DNA from: Weissella koreensis KACC 15510
GTDB lineage: Bacteria > Bacillota > Bacilli > Lactobacillales > Lactobacillaceae
Direction: 5' to 3'
DNA length: 64,000 nt
Assembly: GCF_000219805.1 (NCBI RefSeq)
Contig: NC_015759.1
Coordinates: 434,001-498,000 of the forward strand
The notes under the pieces are model-generated. The model made no database searches. It was given only the letters and a program-made list of their open reading frames with translations, and was not told the origin of the DNA. Both the position numbers and the translations under genes were made by a program. Shown piece after piece: positions 45,967 to 54,316 of this stretch (position 1 is its first letter; each line of letters begins with the position of its first letter).

Positions 45967-46470
45967 TTACGATTCTCGATTAATCCAATGTAGGGTCTTA
46001 AGCGCCTTAAAACTATCCAATACTGGATTAAAGAAATCCATTACTGCTGTTTCATCATCGACCAAGTTCAGCAAAAGGCTTTCCCAGTAATGAGGCATGG
46101 CCCAAGTTGATCCCCACATATGTTTTAATATAATGTCTTTCTCCATTTCTGACAACGAGGTGATTTTTTCAGCATTACGTAAGCTTACCCGGGGATGAAT
46201 AAATGCATGTGTCCCCAATTCAAACTTAGTATCCCGCCAATCATAATAAAATAAATCGTGTAAAATTCCGGCTCTGGCAAGTGCTGTAGCATTTAATCCC
46301 AGACGAAGTCCTAAACGATAACTCCAATATGAAACCATAATCGAATGCGTCAAACGATCCGAATGATGGTGTTGAGTGTAATTTGCCAACTCTTGTACGG
46401 CCGGCTGCTGTAATAAATCATCGACAATGTCGCGATAAGCGCGATCATTTTTCCAGGCATCTTTTTGCAC
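45967..46470 (-). CDS. HD-domain hydrolase
   Basis: A 167-residue HD-superfamily protein with H...HD...D metal motif: THSIMVSYWSYRLG, then GILHDLFYYDW, and later TSLSEMEKDIILKHMWG. Relatives are nucleotide or phosphate-monoester hydrolases. The likely start is GTG 46470, six bases after AGGAGG; the longer frame from 46491 begins at a TTG upstream of that SD. It lies between the trmH-like gene and hxlR on the same strand. Confidence 0.82.
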   Translation of the reverse strand: MQKDAWKNDRAYRDIVDDLLQQPAVQELANYTQHHHSDRLTHSIMVSYWSYRLGLRLGLNATALARAGILHDLFYYDWRDTKFELGTHAFIHPRVSLRNAEKITSLSEMEKDIILKHMWGSTWAMPHYWESLLLNLVDDETAVMDFFNPVLDSFKALKTLHWINRES

Positions 46471-46555
46471 GGTTTGCCTCCTCGTTACCAATGTTGAAAA
46501 TCAACATTGTCATCTTAAACTATCATCTTCAATTAAAGTCAACTAATAATATAAA

Positions 46556-47323
46556 TTAATGATTAAGGGTAAACATAGCTACTCCTGCAGCTACCCCTAC
46601 GTTCAAAGATTCAGCATGTCCCTTCAACGGAATATACAAGTTTTGGTTTGTCATCTCAGCTAAATCCGTAGCCATACCTTGACCTTCATTTCCCATCACC
46701 AAAGCAAAGTTTTGAGCTGGGATAATTTCAAAGATATTGGTTGCTTCTGGATTTAATTGAGTTCCATAGACTTGGAATTCATTACGTACGAATTCTGGAA
46801 TCCATTCGTGCAAGTCTCCATTTGCTAATTGCAAATGGAATTGTGAACCTTGCATTGCACGAACTGCCTTAGGAGAATATGGATCTACAGACCCTTGTCC
46901 AAAGACTACTCCAGCAAATCCAGCTGCATCAGCAGTACGAACCATTGTTCCAACATTTCCAGGATCTTGAATCGCATCCAAGAATAGCCATGCTCCTTCA
47001 TGAATATACTTTGGTGCGCGATTGAAGTTTGGTAATGAAACTTCCGCAAAAATACCTTGCGGGGTAACTAAGTCTGATAACTTTTTAGCGATGTCGTCAT
47101 AAATTACAAAAACGGGAACTCCTAGAGGTAATTCATCTTGATGTAATTCGTATTGATCTTCAGTTGCGATAATAGCCCGAATTTTTCCATCAGAATGAAT
47201 TGCTTCTTGAACCAGGTGCCAACCATCTAACAAATATGTTTGACTAGCTTGACGCCCTTTTTTCGTTTGTAACTTGGCCCATGCTTTAACACGAGCATTT
47301 TGATTTGAATTTATTTTTTCCAT
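46556..47323 (-). CDS. TrmH/SpoU-family RNA 2'-O-methyltransferase
   Basis: A 255-residue SPOUT methyltransferase with N-terminal substrate-binding domain (NARVKAWAKLQTKKGRQASQTYLLDGWHLVQEAI) and the knot domain motifs FLDAIQDPGNVGTMVRTADAAG, FALVMGNEGQGM and NLYIPLKGHAESLNVGVAAGVAMF, all three SpoU motifs in order. It is of the YsgA type and likely methylates ribose in 23S rRNA; the exact site is unknown. Confidence 0.92.
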   Translation of the reverse strand: MEKINSNQNARVKAWAKLQTKKGRQASQTYLLDGWHLVQEAIHSDGKIRAIIATEDQYELHQDELPLGVPVFVIYDDIAKKLSDLVTPQGIFAEVSLPNFNRAPKYIHEGAWLFLDAIQDPGNVGTMVRTADAAGFAGVVFGQGSVDPYSPKAVRAMQGSQFHLQLANGDLHEWIPEFVRNEFQVYGTQLNPEATNIFEIIPAQNFALVMGNEGQGMATDLAEMTNQNLYIPLKGHAESLNVGVAAGVAMFTLNH

Positions 47324-47550
47324 AATTACATTATACGCTATTCCATGGATAAACCCTAGTATTACTTACATTACATTAGTTTTACTATCATTATTAGTTA
47401 TCAAAAAATAACGTTTTCATTGTCATAACTACCCCAAAATGATCATTAAATATTTGCTATTAATTCTTTCAAAATTTATAAAAAATCCCGACTTAATATT
47501 GATATTATGCTAAAATTAACTACTATAAATACAAAAGAAAAGAGATTATC

Positions 47551-48564
47551 ATGCCAGTTTTAGATTTAAATGATAGTACTGCTGTTGAAAAATACCAAAA
47601 TTTTGTTCAAAATTCTGAATTTGGAAGAATCACGCAAGACGTGCGCTGGTCACATGTTAAAAACAATTGGGAACCTCGCTATGTTTATTTAAAAAATGAA
47701 GCTGGTGAAATTACCGCTGCCATGTCAATGCTCTTAAGCACTTTAAAGAATGGTAAAAAATTTGCATATGCCTCAAAAGGACCCGTTGTTGACATCAATA
47801 ATACAGAAATGCTGATGGCTTTAGTTGATGAAGCTAAAAAGGCTTTGGCTGATGACAATGTCTATCTACTTCGTTTTGATCCAGAAGTCGACTTTTCAGA
47901 AGAATTGAATGACACCCTCAAAGCCAATGGCTTTGTAACTCGTAACCGCAACGTGGATGCTTTAGGAATGCACGGGACCATCCAACCTCGTCGTAATATG
48001 GTGATTGATCTAACCGAATGGCCCGACGCTAAAGAGACATTTGATCTTTATTCTTCAAAGATGAAGAGTAAGCTTCGCCGTCCAATTCGTGATGGGGTAA
48101 CTGTTCGCTGGGGAAATACCACCGAAGAACTTGATTCATTCTTCACATCATATTCTGAAATGGCAGAACGTCATGGTATCTCTTATCGCCCAAAGGATTA
48201 TTTTGAACGCTTATTGGCTTCCTTTGGTGATAGTGATATCATGCGGATCTATTTAGCTGAACGCGAAGGTGAACTATTAGCAACCGGAATTGGTTTCAAT
48301 TATGGAAATAAAATCTGGTACATGTATGCTGGTTCTGTTGATGGTAATACTTACTTTGCACCTTATGCCGTACAAACAGAAATGATTCAATGGGCTCTAG
48401 ACAAACACTTAGCTGGTTATGATATGGGTGGTATTGAAGTAGCCGATAATTCCGATGGTTTATATGCCTTCAAACGTAACTTCGTTAAAGCTGATCCACG
48501 CGAGTACATTGGCGAGATTGACGTCGTCTTAGATGAAGACACATATCATGAAATGGGCTATTAA
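47551..48564 (+). CDS. femX: FemX, UDP-MurNAc-pentapeptide:aminoacyl transferase
   Basis: A 337-residue FemABX-family protein that adds the first amino acid (L-Ala in Weissella viridescens) from aminoacyl-tRNA to the Lys of UDP-MurNAc-pentapeptide. Segments that I recognise from the W. viridescens enzyme include FAYASKGPV, LLRFDPEVDFSEE, TRNRNVDALGMHGTIQPRRNMV, KMKSKLRRPIRDGV, KIWYMYAGSVDGNTYFAPYAVQTEMIQWALD and PREYIGEIDVVLD. Two GNAT-like domains, no coiled-coil arm, as in FemX. ATG 47551 has AAGAGA upstream. It is monocistronic. Confidence 0.93.
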   Translation: MPVLDLNDSTAVEKYQNFVQNSEFGRITQDVRWSHVKNNWEPRYVYLKNEAGEITAAMSMLLSTLKNGKKFAYASKGPVVDINNTEMLMALVDEAKKALADDNVYLLRFDPEVDFSEELNDTLKANGFVTRNRNVDALGMHGTIQPRRNMVIDLTEWPDAKETFDLYSSKMKSKLRRPIRDGVTVRWGNTTEELDSFFTSYSEMAERHGISYRPKDYFERLLASFGDSDIMRIYLAEREGELLATGIGFNYGNKIWYMYAGSVDGNTYFAPYAVQTEMIQWALDKHLAGYDMGGIEVADNSDGLYAFKRNFVKADPREYIGEIDVVLDEDTYHEMGY

Positions 48565-48570
48565 TTATAA

Positions 48571-48631
48571 ATAGATGAATTAAAAAAAGAGACTAGGGTA
48601 ACATCCTAGCCTCTTTTTTTAATTCATCTAT
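48571..48631. terminator. Bidirectional terminator, 61-bp near-perfect palindrome
   Basis: ATAGATGAATTAAAAAAAGAG ends one arm, CTCTTTTTTTAATTCATCTAT the other, with CTAGG/CCTAG next to the loop. It serves femX and prfB and extends into the prfB stop codon. Confidence 0.88.
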
Positions 48632-49743
48632 TCAGGGTTTAATAAACCAAGTTTCCATTGCAAATAGGCATTCATGAAACCATCAAGATTCCCATCCATC
48701 ACCCCTTGTGGGTTTCCACTTTCAAAATTAGTTCGGTGATCTTTAACCATTCGATATGGTTGAAAAACATATGAACGAATTTGTGAACCCCAACCGTTTT
48801 CGAGATGATCACCTGAAATTTCGGCCCGTTCAGCCTCTTTTTTATCCATTTCCAATTGATACAACTTAGCTTTTAACATTCCATAAGCGGTATCCTTATT
48901 TTGAAATTGTGAACGTTGTTGCTGTGAAGCTACAACAACCCCCGTAGGCAAGTGCGTCAACCGTACCGCTGAAGAAGTCTTATTAATATGCTGTCCTCCT
49001 GCTCCAGAGGCGCGATAAACATCCATTTTAACGTCTGCGGGATTAATATCAATTTCAATTGAATCATCTAATTCAGGCATAATATCAACGGACACAAATG
49101 AAGTATGCCGACGACCAGCTGAATCAAATGGTGAGATTCGTACAAATCGGTGGACGCCTCGTTCTGAACGCAAATAACCAAAGGCATTATGTCCTGTAAT
49201 TTTTAATGTTACTGAATCAATTCCGGCCACATCCCCCGGGTGATAATCTAAAATATCTACCTTAAAGTTATGTTTTTCCGCCCAGCGTGTATACATTCGT
49301 TGTAAGTTGGCACCCCAGTCTGCTGACTCCGTTCCCCCTGATCCCGGGTGAATTTCCAAAATGGCGTTGTTAGCATCATAGGGTTCATTCAATAATTGTT
49401 CAAGTCGGTATTGTTCTAACTTTTCTTGTAGATTTTGAAACTCAACATCAAGTTCAGCTTCCATCTCATCATCGGGCATTTCATTCAACAATTCAAGAGC
49501 AGTTTCGACCGATTCGATCCCATTTCTTAACTGTAAATAATTATCCCGCCGTTGCTTTACATCATTGTTTTCATCAATTAAGGCTTGTGCCTTTACATTA
49601 TCATTCCAAAAATCTGCTTGTCCCATTGCATCTTCATTGGCTGCAATTTGATCATTTAGGGCTTCCAGATCCAAATTTTCTCCAAGATTGGTAACTTCTT
49701 TTTCTATTTCTTCCAAATCATGGCGAATTTCAACTAATTCCAT
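48628..49743 (-). CDS. prfB: Peptide chain release factor 2
   Basis: RF2, 371 residues, terminating at UGA and UAA. SPF tripeptide (VRISPFDSAGRRHTSF) and GGQ motif (SGAGGQHINKTSSAVRLTHLPTG) are present. The usual programmed +1 frameshift near codon 25 is missing: the frame reads straight through GENLDLEALND, with TTG GAT where the slip site CTT TGA C normally stands. ATG 49743 follows AAAGGAAT. It lies downstream of secA as in most Firmicutes. Confidence 0.95.
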   Translation of the reverse strand: MELVEIRHDLEEIEKEVTNLGENLDLEALNDQIAANEDAMGQADFWNDNVKAQALIDENNDVKQRRDNYLQLRNGIESVETALELLNEMPDDEMEAELDVEFQNLQEKLEQYRLEQLLNEPYDANNAILEIHPGSGGTESADWGANLQRMYTRWAEKHNFKVDILDYHPGDVAGIDSVTLKITGHNAFGYLRSERGVHRFVRISPFDSAGRRHTSFVSVDIMPELDDSIEIDINPADVKMDVYRASGAGGQHINKTSSAVRLTHLPTGVVVASQQQRSQFQNKDTAYGMLKAKLYQLEMDKKEAERAEISGDHLENGWGSQIRSYVFQPYRMVKDHRTNFESGNPQGVMDGNLDGFMNAYLQWKLGLLNPE

Positions 49744-49894
49744 TTCAAATATTCCTTTCTTATTACGTAGAGACGATATGATAAGAATTGATTCAATATC
49801 CCAAACTATCTTTTTATAATTCATCCTACAAAATTACGTTTCAAATAAGATTAATTCAAAATTGAATTTTGAAATATGACTTTTTCACAGTAAT

Positions 49895-49929
49895 AGAGAG
49901 GCCGGTACAATTTTGTCCCAGCCCCTCTA
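49895..49929 (-). terminator. Terminator of secA
   Basis: Minus strand AGAGGGGCTGGGACAAA, loop, TGTACCGGCCTCT then a T-poor tail; GGGACA/TGTACC arm. Same family as the other GGCC-GGACA hairpins. Confidence 0.7.
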
Positions 49930-49982
49930 AATTTGATTTAGTCAGTCTCAACAATTACCATTATCAACTAAATAATCCGAGT

Positions 49983-52349
49983 TTAAACCGTCAAATTTTG
50001 ACGAATTTCGGCCTTCATAAAGAGTCGTGTCACTTCATATTCAATACTTGAAATCATTTCTTCAAACATGGCGAAACCTTCATTTTGATATTCAATCAAA
50101 GGATTCAATTGACCATAACCTCGTAATTGGATTGCATCACGTAATTGATTCATAGCTTCCATATGATCGGTCCATTGTTCATCAAGTACTCGTAAAATAA
50201 CAACCCGTGTAAATTGCAATAATTGCTCTTCATCACGTAAGGCACCAACTTTATCAGCGTAAACTGTCAAAGCCTGATTATACAAGTATTCTTTGAGCTC
50301 ATCTTTACTCTTACCTGCTAACTGATCTTCATTAACCATATCTTCAGGCATCAAGACAGAACGCATGAATTGAGCAAGTACGTCGAGATTCCATTCCTTA
50401 GATGGGCCCAGTGTATTAGCATCTATCACTCGATCGATCGTCCGTTGAACCATTGGTAACAAAACAGGTTCTAAGGATTTTTCTTCATCAATCACAATGT
50501 TACGATCACGGTAGAATACTTCTCGTTGTTGTGACATTACATCATCATATTGCAAAACATTCTTACGAGCATCATAGTTATTACCTTCAACTCGTTTTTG
50601 CGCTGATTCCACTGAACTTGTAATAAATCGGTTTCGAATAACTGCTTCGTCATCTTCAATGTTCAATCGATCCATCATAGCTTTAATCTTTTCACCACCA
50701 AAGCGCAGCATCAAATCATCTTCCAAAGACAAAAAGAATTGAGAATAACCTTGATCACCTTGACGGCCTGCACGTCCTCGCAACTGATTATCAATTCGAC
50801 GAGATTCATGTCGTTCAGTTCCGATCACAGCCAAACCACCTAATTCAGCTACCCCAGGGCCTAATTTAATATCAGTTCCACGACCAGCCATGTTAGTAGC
50901 GATCGTCACAGCGCCACGTTGACCAGCATTAGCGATAATTTCCGCTTCTTTGACGTGGTTTTTAGCATTCAAAACATTATGTGGCACATTTAACCGATTC
51001 AATAATTGTGATAGCAGCTCAGAAGTTTCAACTGCTACGGTTCCAATCAAAATCGGCTGACCCTTCGCATGTAACTTCTGAACTAATTCAATTACAGCCT
51101 TAAATTTAGCTTGTAAACTAGGATATAGTAAGTCTGGCTCATCTACTCGAGCATTAGGCCGATTGGTTGGAATGCTGACAATTTCCATATTATAAATTTC
51201 GCGGAATTCTTCAGCCTCGGTTTTAGCCGTTCCAGTCATCCCAGAAAGCTTCTTATAACGACGGAACAAATTTTGATAAGTAATCGAAGCCATTGCTCGA
51301 TTGTCCTCTTGAATTTGAACCTGTTCTTTAGCTTCTAAGGCTTGATGTAATCCATCTGAGAAACGACGACCATCTTGAATTCGACCAGAGAAAGCATCAA
51401 CTAACATGACTTCTCCATTTCGAACCACATAATCCTTATTATTTTCCATCGTGTAATTTGCACGTAGCGCTTGATCAATATGATGCGTCAACGCAATGTT
51501 ATCAGATCCATATAAATTAGGTAAATTGAAGTAACTTTCAGCCTTAGTTATTCCTTCATCGTGCAACAATACTGCCTTAGCTTCTAAGTCCACTTCAAAA
51601 TCAACGTCCCGAATTAACGATTTAACAAAACGATCAGCTCGCACGTACAATTGGGTTGATTCTTGAGCTGGAGCACCTGAAATAATCAAAGGTGTCCGAG
51701 CTTCATCGATCAAAATTGAATCAGTTTCATCGACCAAAGCAAAGTTCAAAGGTCGTTGCACACGATCTTCACGCCGCGAAACCATGTTATCTCGCAAATA
51801 ATCAAAGCCAATTTCTGAATTAGTTGAGTAAGTAATATCAGCTTGATAGGCAGCTCGTTTTTCGTCAGCTGATTGTTCAGATAAATTAATTCCAACCGTT
51901 AGTCCCAACCATTGGTAAAGTTCACCCATTTCAAGCCCATCTCGTTGTGAAAGATACTCATTAACCGTCACAACATGAACCCCTTTTTGTGGCAAAGCAT
52001 TTAAGTAAACAGCCATTGTCGCTGTCAAAGTCTTTCCTTCACCAGTCTTCATCTCGGCAATATTACCTTGATGTAAGGCAATTGAACCCATAATTTGCAC
52101 AATAAATGGATACAATCCCAAAATTCGTCGTGCTCCTTCGCGAACAACGGCGAAAGCTTCTGGTAAAATTTCATCTAAACTTTTCCCATTAGCTAATAAT
52201 TCACGAAAGTAAGGTGTTTTTGCTTGTAATTCTGAATCACTCAATGCTTCCATTTCACTTGCATATGAATCAACTTTAGTTGCGATTCGACGCAAATGGC
52301 GGAGCGTTCCCCGATCACTTTCTATCATTTGTCGTACTGGATTTGCCAT
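49983..52349 (-). CDS. secA: SecA preprotein translocase ATPase
   Basis: Motor of the Sec pathway, 788 residues. Walker [25 protein letters not shown]-like [18 protein letters not shown], preprotein cross-linking region, and [23 protein letters not shown] are all canonical. The C terminus stops at [14 protein letters not shown]: the linker and the Cys-rich zinc SEC-C tail are absent, as in a number of lactobacilli. ATG 52349 is followed by the usual [13 protein letters not shown]. It probably forms an operon with prfB. Confidence 0.96.
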   Translation of the reverse strand: MANPVRQMIESDRGTLRHLRRIATKVDSYASEMEALSDSELQAKTPYFRELLANGKSLDEILPEAFAVVREGARRILGLYPFIVQIMGSIALHQGNIAEMKTGEGKTLTATMAVYLNALPQKGVHVVTVNEYLSQRDGLEMGELYQWLGLTVGINLSEQSADEKRAAYQADITYSTNSEIGFDYLRDNMVSRREDRVQRPLNFALVDETDSILIDEARTPLIISGAPAQESTQLYVRADRFVKSLIRDVDFEVDLEAKAVLLHDEGITKAESYFNLPNLYGSDNIALTHHIDQALRANYTMENNKDYVVRNGEVMLVDAFSGRIQDGRRFSDGLHQALEAKEQVQIQEDNRAMASITYQNLFRRYKKLSGMTGTAKTEAEEFREIYNMEIVSIPTNRPNARVDEPDLLYPSLQAKFKAVIELVQKLHAKGQPILIGTVAVETSELLSQLLNRLNVPHNVLNAKNHVKEAEIIANAGQRGAVTIATNMAGRGTDIKLGPGVAELGGLAVIGTERHESRRIDNQLRGRAGRQGDQGYSQFFLSLEDDLMLRFGGEKIKAMMDRLNIEDDEAVIRNRFITSSVESAQKRVEGNNYDARKNVLQYDDVMSQQREVFYRDRNIVIDEEKSLEPVLLPMVQRTIDRVIDANTLGPSKEWNLDVLAQFMRSVLMPEDMVNEDQLAGKSKDELKEYLYNQALTVYADKVGALRDEEQLLQFTRVVILRVLDEQWTDHMEAMNQLRDAIQLRGYGQLNPLIEYQNEGFAMFEEMISSIEYEVTRLFMKAEIRQNLTV

Positions 52350-52646
52350 TTTTTAATTCACCTTTTTTAATTATTTATATTTAGAAAACTTCAATTTAAG
52401 GATTCCATAAATTACTATAAAGCCAATTTACGTCCCAATTAATCACTAATTATAGAGTCAATTGTAACACACCACTACATACTTTGACACTGTATCTAGA
52501 ACCATAAAAAAGTGTAAAATTGAATATTTTCATGGTCAAATATTGTTAATATTCAATTATATAAATTAAAATCGTTAAGACTGAAATTTTATGTGATAAA
52601 ATTAGATAATAGTTTATTACATTTATGACTTGGGAGGGTTTTGGCA
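52350..52646. other. Divergent intergenic region between secA and nnrD
   Basis: AT-rich gap of about 300 bp. It contains the promoters expected for both divergent genes, but I see no strongly matching -35/-10 pair and no conserved structure. Confidence 0.35.
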
Positions 52647-53501
52647 ATGGTTACTGAACTTAAAGCTGATATTTTACATGAGGTCATCCAGAAGCGACCG
52701 ACCGCAACCAATAAAACTAATTTTGGAAAATTACTCTTAATTGGTGGCAATCAACAATATGGTGGTGCAATTCTGATGGCTGCCTCAGCCGCAGTCAACT
52801 CAGGAGCTGGATTAGTCACCGTTGCAACCCATGCTGATAACATTACTGCACTTCACGTTCGGAATCCGGAGGCTATGGCCTTAGATTGGAGCGATCAGGG
52901 AGCCGTTTTAGATCACGTTCGTAAAAGTTCCGTGGTTTTGATCGGACCAGGTTTAGGCAACTCAGATGATGCTGTAGAGTTACTTCGATCAACAATGCGT
53001 GCAATGCGCGAGAATCAAGCGTTAATTTTAGACGCAAGTGCTTTAGGCATCATCGCCGATAAACATGTTATGATTCCAAATAACGTCTTTACAATTGCCA
53101 CCCCACATCAAGGGGAATGGGCAAAACTTTCCAGTGTTATGGTTGCATATCAAGATTCCATGGAATTAAATGATTTACAACGTAAAACTTTGAATATTGA
53201 TGTTTTAGTTTTAAAAAAGTACCACACAGTAATTCTCAGTGAAAATCGCCAAATGCAATTATTGATTGGTGGTCCATACCAAGCTACTGGTGGAATGGGC
53301 GATACACTCGCTGGATTAATTGCCGGTTTTGTTGGTCAATTCGCCGAACCACGTCGTGCAACTGAAGCAGCTGTTTATGCTCATAGTGCGATTGCTCAAG
53401 AGCTAGCAGAACATAATTGGGTGGTTCGACCAAGCTTCATTTCCGATTTCGTTCCTAATTATATGGCACGAATTAATACCAACCTACCAGACATTATCTA
53501 A
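52647..53501 (+). CDS. nnrD: ADP-dependent NAD(P)H-hydrate dehydratase
   Basis: Repairs hydrated NAD(P)H; ribokinase-like YjeF C-terminal domain of 284 residues. FGKLLLIGGNQQYGGAILMAASAAVNSGAGLVTVAT, VLIGPGLGN, LILDASAL, ATPHQGEWAKL and the GxGD motif GGMGDTLAGLIAGFV are complete. The YjeF_N epimerase domain is absent and would be encoded elsewhere. ATG 52647 follows GGGAGGG; the frame also opens at a TTG 6 bases upstream. Confidence 0.93.
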   Translation: MVTELKADILHEVIQKRPTATNKTNFGKLLLIGGNQQYGGAILMAASAAVNSGAGLVTVATHADNITALHVRNPEAMALDWSDQGAVLDHVRKSSVVLIGPGLGNSDDAVELLRSTMRAMRENQALILDASALGIIADKHVMIPNNVFTIATPHQGEWAKLSSVMVAYQDSMELNDLQRKTLNIDVLVLKKYHTVILSENRQMQLLIGGPYQATGGMGDTLAGLIAGFVGQFAEPRRATEAAVYAHSAIAQELAEHNWVVRPSFISDFVPNYMARINTNLPDII

Positions 53502-53587
53502 ATTAAATATATAATAAAAACCTCCTCTAATTCATAGAAAAGGCATGTTTGCTTTAATTTTTTATGAATCGAAAAACAGCTCGATCA

Positions 53588-53672
53588 AAGTTCAATAATT
53601 ATGACATTATGCAATTTTCAAGGCATATCGATAAGAAGCTAGGATTTATTTCCTAGCTTTTTTATTGAACTT
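53588..53672 (+). terminator. Terminator of nnrD with long outer stem
   Basis: Inner hairpin AAGCTAGG/CCTAGCTT followed by TTTT (53636-53663). The outer arms AAGTTCAATAA (53588-53598) and TTATTGAACTT (53662-53672) pair over 11 bp, giving an extended structure about 130 bp after the gene. Confidence 0.65.
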
Positions 53673-53678
53673 AATTTC

Positions 53679-53712
53679 AAAAAAAAGCACGCCGATACAT
53701 TGATCCGCGTGC
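53679..53712 (-). terminator. Terminator of the candidate 475-nt RNA
   Basis: Minus strand GCACGC, 14-base loop, GCGTGC, then eight T: clear Rho-independent terminator with no coding gene directly upstream. Confidence 0.85.
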
Positions 53713-54160
53713 AACTTTAGAAAAACATATTTTCATGTTATTCAAGGAAGGACTATTTACCACCCTATATTCAATTGTCATTTTGTAATATCAAAGGTCT
53801 AAGCTGCAGTCTTAAACACCTGTCGTTGATATTACATGAACCAAATCATACTTCAACAAGTCCCACACAGACACATCTTAATTAACAATAATTAAGTCAT
53901 ATCAGGAGCAGTTTATTATCGAAAACATATACTTACATCCATTTCAGCCTAGACTGAATGATTATGATGTTTGGTAATAAATCTGATTGCTAATGACATT
54001 AGGTTGGCCTTCTCATGGCCGAAATGTTTATCATCAAAAGATACGCTATATCCCTAAGTCACTACTGTGATATGCTCCTGTGCAAGAATGGTTCAGTTAA
54101 AGTAAATTCAGTTAATTTTTTAGATTCTTCCAAATTACTCACCTGCCTTTCTTTTGGAAT
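53685..54160 (-). ncRNA. Candidate structured non-coding RNA, about 475 nt, under a cre-overlapped promoter
   Basis: A complete transcription unit without a normal gene. A promoter (TTGTAA, 17 bp, TATAAT) lies at 54167-54195 with a cre site over its -35, and a strong terminator at 53679-53712. The sequence between is rich in hairpins: TTCCAAA/TTTGGAA near the 5' end enclosing an AGGTGA sequence; GGCC-ATGAGAA-GGCC inside ACATT/AATGT; TTCAG/CTGAA inside TTTATTA/TAATAAA and ATCAG/CTGAT; CTTAATTA/TAATTAAG; and AATATCAA/TTGATATT enclosing a second stem with AGGT/ACCT. No ORF above about 25 codons is supported. I could not match it to tmRNA, RNase P, 6S or a riboswitch. Confidence 0.62.
54062..54133 (-). 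CDS. Possible 23-residue peptide ORF inside the 475-nt RNA
   Basis: A TTG codon at 54133 lies five bases after AGGTGA, a good SD core, and opens a 23-codon frame (MEESKKLTEFTLTEPFLHRSISQ split: first MEESKKLTEF, then TLTEPFLHRSISQ) ending in TAG. The SD is inside the TTCCAAA/TTTGGAA hairpin, so translation could be structure-controlled. No homology recognised. It could equally be chance. Confidence 0.3.
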   Translation of the reverse strand: MEESKKLTEFTLTEPFLHRSISQ

Positions 54161-54166
54161 ATCTAT

Positions 54167-54195
54167 ATTATAGCACCACATGTAATCGCTTACAA
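54167..54195 (-). promoter_or_regulatory. CcpA-controlled promoter of the candidate 475-nt RNA
   Basis: -35 TTGTAA (54190-54195), 17-bp spacer, -10 TATAAT (54167-54172) on the minus strand. The cre-like site TGTAATCGCTTACA (54181-54194) overlaps the -35, the usual arrangement for catabolite repression. Confidence 0.78.
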
Positions 54196-54245
54196 GTATT
54201 ATCTCATTTTTATTTTATCGTTTTATCATTTGCTTGTAATTAAAC

Positions 54246-54274
54246 AAAAAGGCAGCCTACATTAGACTGTCTTT
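54246..54274 (-). terminator. Terminator of the trpS-ppx region
   Basis: Minus strand AAAGACAGTCTA, three-base loop, TAGGCTGCCTTTTT: stem with one mismatch and G-U pair, T-run; about 45 bp after the ppx stop. Confidence 0.7.
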
Positions 54275-54316
54275 AATTAAATGCGATAATATTACATTAA
54301 ATTTATTATCCCATTT

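Noticed and set aside
53685..54160. Degraded protein gene (pseudogene) in the 0.8-kb gap
   Set aside because: Reading all minus frames gave only very short peptides without recognisable blocks, while inverted repeats are dense and promoter and terminator are intact.
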